From Fremontodendron californicum (Eukaryota > Streptophyta > Magnoliopsida > Malvales > Malvaceae), in contig JAULJL010000015.1 of the NCBI GenBank assembly GCA_030761205.1, positions 13,087,501-13,151,500 of the forward strand: a DNA stretch of 64,000 nt. The letters run 5' to 3'. Below are positions 55,132-64,000 of this stretch, piece by piece (the stretch's first letter is position 1; each line of letters begins with the position of its first letter). The notes under the pieces were generated by a model that searched no databases, was not told the DNA's origin, and saw nothing but the letters and a program-made list of their open reading frames with translations. Position numbers and translations under genes: made by a program.

Positions 55132-57787
55132 TCATTGTTGATGCGAACTCTCCCCCGATGTGCCAGGCTGATAAGGATATTTTTGATGGCTATGACCTTC
55201 ATTTATACATAATCCACAACGTTTTGGTTGGCCTTTCTCCTTGAGGTCCATTTCATTACGAATACGATTTGATTTTGGCCGACCACGTGGATCTCTTTGC
55301 GTTTCTGGATTAGGACACACTTTTGGTCATTATATTGAGGCCAATAACCTTCATTTGCAACTGCTTCAAACTCATGCCTATAAACATTGAATATAGTGTC
55401 AAGTTTATAGACATTGTCCACATATTGCATGCAATCTACATGGACATGTGCACAAGCAGCAACTACATGTGAACATGGAAACCTTTGTGCTTGAAACTTC
55501 CCATAGGCATACCATATCTCACTAAGATTTACTTTGTACTTCATTGCAGCAACTCTCTTTTGTGGGTCAAGTAACTCCTCAATAAAAAAAATTGATTTGC
55601 GCGCGTAAAATTACGAACCGAGTGGAAGTTAGCTTTCCTACGATTTTCTTGCATTGCCATTGTGACTGTTTCACAGTATGTGTGCCCTCGATCATTTTTT
55701 GTTGCTTGTTGCCCATCTTAACCAAAAATTCAGCCAACCTATAATATGTTGCCTGCACCAAAGCAGTAATGGGAAGATGACGCGTCCCCTTCAACACTGA
55801 ATTGATAGATTCATCTAGGTTGATTGTCATATGCCCATAGCGTCTTCCTTCTTCATATGATTGGGCCCACTTCTCATTGGGGATCCTATCAAGCCAATTA
55901 GCTGCCTCTGTGTTTTTTCCACGAAGAATCTCATACATCTAATGAAAATGGGGTCGCCTCAACTCGTATCCTGATAAATTTTTTTAAGAAAAACTTATTA
56001 ATTTCAATATTATTTTATATATTAAAGAAAATATAAGAGATAAAATAACTATGATCCGATTTCATACCCATGTTGACAATTTGTCGACGCAATTCCTTAT
56101 TGTTAAACCTCTTCATGAAGTTAGCTGCAATGTGTCAAATGCAGTACACAAGTATGCATTTGGAGGATTCCATCCACTACCATGGCGTCTGATTGTAGCT
56201 TTGATGGATTCATGTCGATTAGACATTAAGCATATGCCAGGTTGTGTTGTCACATGTGTACGCAAATTAGTAAGAAAGAAAGATCAAGCCTCCGCTGTCT
56301 CACCTCCACAATGGCAAAGGTAATTGGTAGTATATTTTCGGTTGCCATCTTGTGCAATATATAACAACAATGTTCCTTTGTATTTTTCATATAAGAATGT
56401 ACCGTCTATTTGCACAATAGGTTTACACTACGGAAACCCTTCAATGCACGACTTAAATGTCCAAAAGAGTTGATGGAATATTCTCTTACCCTGTACCATT
56501 CGATCACTGTGATATGCAGGTACCTTTTGCAATTTCACAATTGTACCAGGAACGAAATGTTGCATTGCATCCAACCATTTAGGTAGATCATTGTACAATC
56601 TATCCTAATTGCCAAAGACTCGAATAATTGCCTTTTGCGTTGCTTTCCATGCTTTCCTATACGAAGTGATGTATCCATACTGGATTCGCATCTCAGCGAT
56701 CAAAACTGAAACAAAAATCTCCGGATTTGCTTGGACCAATGACAGAATGCATGAACAGATCATGTTAGAATCTAATTTGCAATGATCCTGTGAAATTCTT
56801 TCCGATGTGCAAGTATGAGGCCCATTATATTTTCTAATCTCCCATACTTGTTTTTTCTTCATGAATGTTGCTCTTATTCTCCAATTGCACCATTTCCCAT
56901 ACATTGGACACTTGCCATGATATTTGGTTGGCTCGAATTCAATAACTCTATAATCTATAGAGTTTTTTGATATTGTAGTGCTTAACAGCTGAAAGCACAA
57001 CCTCTTTCCCAACATAGAGATCAACTACAGATGGATTCCAACTCAGAGGTGCAGCAAATGTATGACCATATTCAGGAAATTCTGGCACTTGCATTGCATC
57101 CAGATCCAGGGTGCGCATATGGGATGCAGGCTCATAAGGGGGAAGAACTCCGTAAGTGTTGATATCAGGGCCAACGTCTCGGTCAGAATCATTGCTTTCA
57201 TCACTGTCATTTGCGAATTCAGCATACTCTTCTTCTTGCTCACTGAAGTCACCAATATATTCACCATGGGCTCCACATGACTGAACAGGATCATCACCGA
57301 CTGGCACATCATCCAGGGCAGTAGGAATTGTTGGTGAGACAAATGAATTATGAAACGTTGTAGCTTGAGATGACACTTCTTCTATGGGAACGTTGTATGA
57401 AGTGGGAACATAATACAACGACTGAGAATCATCATCTTCTGGAAGCCCACAATCATCAATGTCAGCATATAACTCAAGTACACCAACATTTTGAAATGTC
57501 TCCTAAGCATGAAACATTCCTCTCATATCATCATCATCTTCTAGTGGAAAAGTCCTATATCGGACACATCCTTCACCAATAGAAAGAGGAAGCCTATACT
57601 TAATCTCTGAAACTCTTTTTGTATTTTCAGTTTTGATTTTTGTATGAATTATCACCTTTAGTTCCTCTAATGTGAAGTATTCACTAGCACAAAAGCTTTT
57701 AGGATGTTCATAGTCAAAGGTAACACATTCGTCAGTATTATGAATTTGGCCATTATAGTAGACCAATGCGACCACTCTGTTGCTCAT
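55132..57787 (-). pseudogene. MuDR-type MULE transposase, broken
   Basis: Start codon at 57787 (M-S-N-R-V-V-A-L-V-Y-Y), a PB1-like N-terminal domain as in many plant MULE transposases, an acidic linker, then a MuDR-type DNA-binding zinc region (K-C-P-M-Y-G-K-W-C-N-W-R-I-R-A). The DDE core follows with the first Asp in V-Q-I-D-G-T-F-L; the second is Asn in S-N-R-H-E-S-I-K where S-D-R-H is usual. Then W-L-D-R-I-P-N-E-K-W-A-Q, a SWIM finger with CxC changed to Y-A-Y, and a C-terminal zinc knuckle. Breaks: TAG 57503-57505, frameshift near 56970, TAG 56605-56607, TAG 56428-56430, TGA 56284-56286, TAG 55939-55941 after a short intron, and frameshifts near 55560 and 55310. Element relatives cut DNA at TIRs in the nucleus; this copy cannot. 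Confidence 0.9.
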
Positions 57788-57989
57788 GTTGTGTAGTAAT
57801 GAAAGTGAGAAGGATGAGAACAAAGGTATTATCACTCAGCAAAAGAAATAAAAAATAGAGAAGGATGAGAATGACAAGGTATTATCACTAACACCAGAAA
57901 ATAACAACTAAGATTGAGAATAAGGAGAGAATGAGGAAGGGAATATCATATTTATAATGGTTTATTGAGTAAAATATGATGAAAATTTG

Positions 57990-58625
57990 TTGAATCTGAT
58001 ATTTTTCAGCTAATAAGTCTCATCCTTTGAAACTGTTGAATCTGATTTCCATTTTTTTGCTGATAAATCCAATCATGGTGAAAAACTATTGATTCTGATT
58101 CTCATTTTTCTGCTGATAAATCCAATCATGGTGAAAAACTGTTGATTCTGATTCTCATTTTTCTGCTGATAAATCCAATCATGGTGAAAAACTATTGATT
58201 TTGATTCTCATTTTTCAGCTGATAAATCCCATCTTTTGAAACTGTTGAATCTGATTTTCATTTTTTTGCTGACAAGTCCCATCCTCTGAAACTGTTGAAT
58301 ATGATTCCTATTTTTCTGCTAACAAGTCCCATCCTCTGAAACTGTTGAATCTGATTCCCATTTTTCTGCTGATAAATCCAATCATGATAAAAAACTATTG
58401 ATTCTGATTCCCATTTTTCTGCTGATAAATCCAATTATGGTGAAAAACTGTTGATTCTGATTCTCATTTTTCAGCTGATAAATCTCATCTTTTGAAACTG
58501 TTGAATCTGATTCTCATTTTTCAGCTGATAAATCCCATCCTTTGAAACTGTTGAATTTGATTCCCATTTTTCTGCTGACAAGTCCATATTCTGAAACTGT
58601 TGAATCTGCTGATAAATCCCATTAT
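57990..58625. repeat. 49-53-bp minisatellite upstream of the transposase
   Basis: About 12 tandem units such as CTGTTGAATCTGATTC then CATTTTTCTGCTGATAAATCC; two sub-types differ in AATCATGGTGAAAAA versus CATCCTTTGAAA. Lies between the transposase start codon (57787) and the right TIR, so it would be in the promoter or 5' leader. Confidence 0.92.
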
Positions 58626-59030
58626 TTGTATCCAAAAAAATAAAATTAATTTTATATATATAAAAAATAAAATCTACTGATAAAATTTAGGCTTATTTAG
58701 GCTTATAAAAAAAAAATACAATTTACATATATAATTAAAAATAAAATTTAGGCTTATATTTTTAAAATAAAATTAATACAATTTTATAATAAAATTTGTA
58801 TTTATATTAAATTAATAAAATTAATAAAATTTTTATTTAGGCTTATAAAAAATAAAATTAATAAAAAAATTTATCAATTAATAAAATTAATAAAAAAAAG
58901 TTATAAGCTTATAAAAAATAAAATTAATAAAATTTTTTATAAGCTTATAAAAAATAAAATTAATAAAATTTTTGTTTATATATATAATTAAAAATTAATA
59001 TAATTAAAAAAAAAACAAAAAAAATAGAAA
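58626..59030. repeat. AT-rich GGCTTATAAAAAATAAAATT repeats
   Basis: Imperfect repeats of AAAATTAATAAAATTTTT and GGCTTATAAAAAATAAAATT inside the right end of the MULE. No coding content. Confidence 0.65.
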
Positions 59031-59033
59031 AAA

Positions 59034-59135
59034 GAACGAGGGAAGTCGTCATATGATATGGCGACTTCCCTTGTTCAAATTGCAAAATTTTTTGCAAATG
59101 AAACACAGAAGTCGTCATATCATATGGCGACTTTT
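59034..59135. repeat. Palindrome pair, right end of MULE
   Basis: 59034-59076 (outer arms GAACGAGGG and CCCTTGTTC) and 59107-59135. Core arms AAGTCGTC and GGCGACTT around ATATGATAT or ATATCATAT. Confidence 0.92.
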
Positions 59136-59240
59136 CAACGGGTAAAAAACTAACGTATTTTGATAAATAATTTGAAAAGTTCGATATTTTGATAAATAAT
59201 TTCTTTTTATCAGTATTGAAATAAAAAAACCGCATCGTGT

Positions 59241-60722
59241 TGGTGTTCAACTAGTGGAATGTATAATTCAAAATTAGGGGACTATAGTTGGGGGAAAAAG
59301 AGTTAGGAACCATGAATGGAATATAATTCGTAATAATTAAATTAATAGTGTCAAAAATTCTCAAAGTTAATCACAAAATTTAATACGTATATAATATTTT
59401 TGTAAACTTCAAATCGATATATATGTAAATTATATAAAACCTAAATAAATTTAAAATTATATGTAATTTGTTATAATATATTCTAAGTGTTATTAAAATC
59501 AAAATTACCTATATTCATGTAAATCAAACCCGATAATCCCATGTGTAAAAAAACATATAATTTAAATATGATAATAAAATGGTAAAATACGAATCTTTTA
59601 ATTCCATATATATAGTTATTTAATATTTTAGAATTTCAAATTTAAATACTAAATTTAATTACATTATTAATTAATATTGAATATTATTCTAACACTTTTT
59701 TGATAGTTAGACATGTAAAGTGAACTTTTAGAATTCTACAACATAAGTACATAATTATTACTATAATATACTAAATGCTAAATACATTGACATTAGTTTA
59801 GTGTTAAAGTTTGGTATTCTTTTATTTTTGAATTCTTAATTTGGTGTTAGCCATTAAACTTACTTATTGGAGTTATAATTTTATATTTTGAAAAGGAAGT
59901 TATAATCAATTTTAAATTCTAATAAAATAAATGTAAAAGGTAATAAAAACTAACAATGATTGTGTTAATAAAGGACATGTTTAAAAATGTTATTATTTCC
60001 TTAATTCTATTTTTGATTAGGATAGATGTTAATAAAGGAAATAAAAGAAAATGAAGGGTTTTTAAAGGAAAGAAAATGATTTTTTTTTTTGTTTGGATAA
60101 TTAAAATGTGTTAAACAAATAAAAATAAATGAATGCTTTAGATGTTGTTTGATAAACTGAAAAATTAAGTACTGAATTTTTAGTAATGAATTTGTATTAA
60201 AAAAACTATTTGGTATAATACTAAAAATTAAGTACTGAATTTATAAGCATTGAATTTGTATTATAAAAATTATTTGGTATATTACTGAAAATTAAGTATT
60301 GAATATAATTATATTGTTTGATCAATATTGAATTTTAAAAATTATTAATTTCATAGTTTTAACTATTAATATAATATTATATTATTCTGGATAAATCTAG
60401 ATAAAAATTAAAAGGAATAATTTAAATATCATGTTCTGTTAATCCCATTCAATATTCTTTTATTAATTTTTTTTTTATTAAATAACATGTAACATGAATT
60501 ATCAAACATATTAAAAAAATTTAATAATTATTTTTTTAATATTTTATCAAACACTTTTAATCTGTATCATTTGATTAAAAAGTGAAAAATAAAATATGCA
60601 TTATAATATTTATTTTTAATTATGCTTTTTTTTTTTCTTAATAAAATAACAATGTCAGAGTGAAACATCCATGCCCTATATCTTTTAAAATAATACAAAG
60701 CAGGGCGGTCCTATTTAATTAA
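59241..60722. other. AT-rich intergenic DNA
   Basis: No gene. 60138-60330 holds about three tandem units of roughly 65 bp built on AAAATTAAGTACTGAATTT and TTTGGTATAATACT, with TTTGATAAACTG at the left; this looks like part of a decayed MITE reaching to about 60570. A short AAATAAAATAAAAT run occurs at 61031 in the next block. Confidence 0.5.
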
Positions 60723-60896
60723 GAATTATTATCTTGTATACTGGTAGTGACATTTTTTAATTTTATAAGCGAGTTAAAAAACTGTCACATGTCCTATTTA
60801 TTTATTATTTATTTTTAAATATAAGAGCATCTGATAATTTTTAACTTTGTTTTTGAAGTTAAAAAAACTCTACTGCTCGTGTATAGAATAATAATT
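60723..60896. mobile_element. Second copy of the 39482 MITE family
   Basis: Starts GAATTATTATCTTGTATACTGG and ends GTGTATAGAATAATAATT, with the same internal GAGTTAAAAAACTGTCACATGTCC as 39482-39659. ATTTAATT occurs on both sides and may be the remains of a target duplication. Confidence 0.75.
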
Positions 60897-60910
60897 ATTT
60901 AATTTAACTA

Positions 60911-63900
60911 GGGAAAAAATAAAGAAAAGAAAAACAGGACAACTACTCGAATCCATGAGGCTATGGTTCTTTTGCTTTGGAAAATTAACTACTTATCCCC
61001 TGCAACAAAAAAGCTGGCAAAGAAACCAAAATAAAATAAAATAAAATAAAAATAGGAAAATGTCCTAACAGTGCTAAGATTAGTCCCAAATCCATCAAAA
61101 GAAAAGGATTTACCAGGACATCACTTTAAACGTATAGTTCTAAATTTGAAAGCTATTTCTGGCTCAGGATAGCAAATTAGCAATCATTAATTGCTTGTTT
61201 CTGCCAAATTTTATCATGTGGGATCAACTAGCTTCATTGCAATCATAGACAAAACAGAATTCTGAGTCTGGAATACGTATCTTTATTTAAGGATAAACAA
61301 ATGGCACCCACGTTTAATTGAACAAATAAAGAACTAGAGTTTCTGTAATAGAATATTGACTTCTTTTTCAGTATCAGTTGAAACTTGAAAGTGAATGAAA
61401 ATCAGCCAAAGATATAATTCAGAACGCAGAAATGTGAGGCCCCTTTATGTCTTGTGCTTTCGTTGAGCCTCCAATGATGACTTGAGCCTTAGTTTGACGT
61501 AGTGGCAAAATGCTTAACCATAAATTTTAACTTAACTAAAGTTGATTAAAACAAGATTAACATGATTTAATCCTTTGTTTGTAACCAAGGTGCTCTAATT
61601 CGAGTAAAAGATTTTCCATTTTCCCTAAGGTGGGCTAAATGTTGATTTTCTGGTGACATTTTCTTTGCAGGAATGAGGAAAATCCCGTTACTTTGCAGAT
61701 AACAATAACATCATCTGGAGTTACCTGTCTAATTTTCTTCCGAAGAACATAATGCAATTCAAGAAAGTCTCAGCATTTTGGTGCCAAAAGTTCTTCTCTT
61801 TGAATTTCTTCAATTAATGAAAATCAATAAAGAAAAATTTATTGTCATTAATCAATAGTTAGTATAATCAATAATTTTACTATAATCACAATATGGTCTA
61901 AATCTAATCAACAAAGATAAGCTCGGATAATTAAACAAGTAAATAAATTAGCCATCCAACAATGAAAGAGTGCTTGCGAATTGAATTAGCAAACTATCTA
62001 AATAGATTGCTATGTCATTCCAACAAGTATTTAACTATTATTATTGGAATTATTGCTATCTGGCTCTGATGAGTTATATCCACTACCATTTCCATAATAG
62101 GTGCTATAAAGACCAAAAAAATTGCTAATAGAGGCAGAAAGTGATGGCTCTTCATACATACATTCACCAGAAGGATTGATGCCCTCCATTTCAGAATCTG
62201 CTTTCTCTTGCAGCTCCAAGGCAAGCTCTAGTGTGACCTCCACCTCACCCATTGCTGGCCGTTCATTTCCATTGTAGTGGACACAACTACAAGCGATTTC
62301 CAAATACTTGTTGAAACATTCCGGAGCTATCCTCCCCTTGAGGTATGGATCAATGACATCATAAATGGTTCCTTCCTTTACAAATTCAGAAGCACAATCT
62401 AGTATGTTTTGATGACGCTTGGGTAATGTCGTATCATAGGCTTTTCTACCACAAATAACTTCAAACAAAACGACCCCAAATGAGAAGACGTCAGATTTTT
62501 CTGTCAGTTCTCCAGAAGCTAAGTATTCCGGAGCCGCATATCCATAAGTTCCCATCACTCTAGTATCCATTCTTATCAAGGCTTTTGACATGCTACGAGG
62601 ACCCAGTTTGGACAAGCCAAAATCGAATAGCTTACAAGAACATTCATCATCTAAAAGTATGTTTGAGCTCTTGATGTCACGGTGGATTACAGCACGCTTG
62701 GCTCCAGTGTGAAGGTAATGTAATCCACGTGCTGCACCGATACATATCTGTAGCCTATGTTTCCAAGCGAGTGGAACATAATCCTTCCTAAAGAGAAAAG
62801 CATCGAGTGACCCTCTGCTCATGTATTCTAACACAACGAACATTTCATTTTGTGCAAGGCAGAACCCGATGAGAGAGACGAGATGTGGGTGGCGCAACTG
62901 GCAAAGCAACTGTACCTCATTTCGGAACTCTCTATCTCCTTGATATTCGCTTCGCCAGCGTTTGACAGCAACTATGGTTCCATCATCGATAGTCCCTTTG
63001 TAAACAGTCCCAAAACCACCTTGACCAATAATCGAGTCTGGGTGGAAGTTATTGGTAGCGGCTTTGATCTCGGCTAGCGAAAATTGACGGCATATATCCT
63101 CCGGAAGTTCTGAACCTTGGGATTTTTTCTTTAAAACTAAGCAGCTTAGAAGAGAAGACAAAGGATACTTCATAGTGGAAGCTAATTAGGGATTCAATAG
63201 CAGTTGAATAAAGAAACAGTATTTTACGAGAAAAAGAAAAGAAGCAGTAAGTTTGAAATTTGATTCATTTAATCCGGATGGATGTAACTTGGATTAGTTT
63301 GACTAGAAATACCACAAGTTTTTGGACATTCCTACCCCATAAGCTTGTTAGAATATTCTACATTAGCCATCGCAGTCATGTAGAAGTCTGACACATTTAT
63401 CAAACCTTTCATTTCCTGGCTGCTTCGTTGTAACTTGTAAGAGGTCAATAAAATATCCAACATCTATTTATTTTGATCTTATCTTGTAGTTATAAGTCCT
63501 TTTTTTTATCTCCAAATTCTGAATTATTTCACTCCAGTCAGTAACCGTAAACTGGGTCAAATAGAAACTGGTTAGTTTTTATTTGCTTTCCGCTTAATTA
63601 TATGGGATTTATTGTTTGCCAATGTTTTCTTGAAAACGTTGGAGAGATGTGAAAGAGTATGTTTATATTGCAGAAATGTGAAGGATCTCTCATTATCAAA
63701 GCTGAAGATTTAATTAGTATTTTTTTTTTCAGTTGGAATTATTTACGTTTATTTTTTTACTGTTGAAATTCAATTGTGCTTTATCAATACAATAACAGTC
63801 ATGCAGAAATCACTGCTACAGTAGGTTACTTAGATTTTTAATTTTTTTTATTTGATATCTATATATGAATATATGTATGAATTATGATCTTTTAAATATA

Positions 63901-64000
63901 TATTTTTTAAAAATTTAAATATATTCGTATCACATGTTCGATATTCATATCCAAATTCGAAAAATATAAATTAAAAGTGATGTAAGTGATAAAATTTTTG
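60911..64000 (-). repeat. Inverted, partial copy of the kinase block
   Basis: Reverse complement of the block found at about 7905-12405. It begins at the left with the block tail (CCATGAGGCTATGGTTC) and runs through the kinase gene to the window edge. The segment corresponding to 10490-12058, which contains the dead pseudogene, is missing; the junction is near 61345 (TTTCTGTAATAGA next to ATTGACTTCTTTTTC). It also carries a unique insertion of about 100 bp at 63290-63390. It continues beyond the window. Confidence 0.9.
62031..63173 (-). CDS. FERONIA-related receptor-like cytoplasmic kinase
   Basis: Single-exon ORF of 380 aa on the minus strand. Leader M-K-Y-P-L-S-S-L-L-S-C-L-V-L-K-K-K, identical in start to 8657. 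Glycine loop GQGGFG, VAVK, alpha-C Glu in R-N-E-V-Q, catalytic HRDIKSSN, DFG (preceded by F in place of S: C-K-L-F-D-F-G), A-A-P-E-Y, E-K-S-D-V-F-S-F-G, then a Ser/Asn-rich tail. All catalytic residues are present. No ectodomain or upstream exon visible; family assignment as for the paralogue at 20322. It shares its leader with 8657 (K-S-Q-G-S-E-L-P) but its activation-loop-to-C-lobe part with 20322, a mosaic pattern. Confidence 0.92.
   Translation of the reverse strand: MKYPLSSLLSCLVLKKKSQGSELPEDICRQFSLAEIKAATNNFHPDSIIGQGGFGTVYKGTIDDGTIVAVKRWRSEYQGDREFRNEVQLLCQLRHPHLVSLIGFCLAQNEMFVVLEYMSRGSLDAFLFRKDYVPLAWKHRLQICIGAARGLHYLHTGAKRAVIHRDIKSSNILLDDECSCKLFDFGLSKLGPRSMSKALIRMDTRVMGTYGYAAPEYLASGELTEKSDVFSFGVVLFEVICGRKAYDTTLPKRHQNILDCASEFVKEGTIYDVIDPYLKGRIAPECFNKYLEIACSCVHYNGNERPAMGEVEVTLELALELQEKADSEMEGINPSGECMYEEPSLSASISNFFGLYSTYYGNGSGYNSSEPDSNNSNNNS

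Larger units (their letters stand above)
54588..59231 (-). mobile_element. Transposase-bearing Mutator-like element, 4644 bp
   Basis: The flanks GCATCGTGA (54579-54587) and GCATCGTGT (59232-59240) agree at 8 of 9 sites; the tandem copy of the left end has GCATCGTGC. Left end GGCAAATTTATCAAAATATT; right end inverted GGTTTTTTTATTTCAATACTG followed by ATTTATCAAAATA, so the TIR is imperfect and AT-rich. Palindromes lie in both ends: four left, two right. Inside, on the minus strand, are a 49-53-bp minisatellite and a MuDR-type transposase pseudogene. It is the likely relative that could once have mobilised the smaller elements here, but this copy is dead. Confidence 0.87.

Noticed and set aside
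56051..56323. 90-codon plus-strand ORF
   Set aside because: Antisense to the DDE core of the MULE transposase, which explains its openness.

Overview
The window is nuclear DNA of a flowering plant. The evidence is a 15-exon gene with GT-AG introns for the HOPS/CORVET subunit VPS16 (VACUOLELESS1 type), a CC-type NLR resistance-gene remnant, a cluster of FERONIA-related kinase genes, Ty1/copia remnants, and plant-type Mutator-like (MULE) and hAT elements in very AT-rich DNA. A eudicot, probably a rosid, fits best; the species cannot be told from the sequence alone.

Layout. 1-4200: decayed Ty1/copia element with a 3' LTR that abuts a truncated kinase fragment (4255-4640). 5.4-24.7 kb: kinase cluster built by segmental duplication. 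A block at 8148-13076 (intact kinase ORF plus dead kinase pseudogene) is repeated in direct orientation at 19786-24727. A third, inverted copy lies at the right edge (60911-64000) and lacks the pseudogene. The three intact kinase ORFs (383, 382 and 380 aa) have no ectodomain and look like receptor-like cytoplasmic kinases; the 8657-9808 copy has HRN in place of HRD and is predicted to be catalytically impaired. Between the two direct blocks lies an NLR (14656-17935, minus) that loses its CC domain and P-loop exactly where the second duplicated block begins. 25733-36742 (minus): the complete VPS16 gene, predicted 844 aa, the best-supported gene here.

36.9-59.3 kb is a nest of transposons. I resolve five Mutator-like elements by terminal inverted repeats, four of them with 9-bp target-site duplications (three exact, one 8/9): 36960-38779, 40586-44807, 45387-47455, 49988-51086 and 54588-59231. 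The last carries a broken MuDR-type transposase; 40586-44807 carries a broken plant mobile domain (PMD/MAIN-like) gene. All five are marked inside their ends by short palindromes, about 27-47 bp, separated by A/T homopolymers. Most have the core arms GAAGTCGCC and GGCGACTTC around a 9-bp centre. The outer arms differ from one palindrome to the next but stay complementary within each one. This palindrome family, shared by transposase-bearing, PMD-bearing and gene-less elements, is the most unusual signal in the window. One element ends about 217 bp upstream of the VPS16 start codon.

hAT-type elements with 8-bp target duplications (6167-7887, 37793-38081, 39725-40249), two copies of a 9-bp-TSD MITE, minisatellites and a 1.44-kb tandem duplication that copied one MULE end with its flank complete the picture. 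Stop codons in both MULE-borne genes mostly fall at expected Trp or Gln codons and fit C-to-T (G-to-A) decay.
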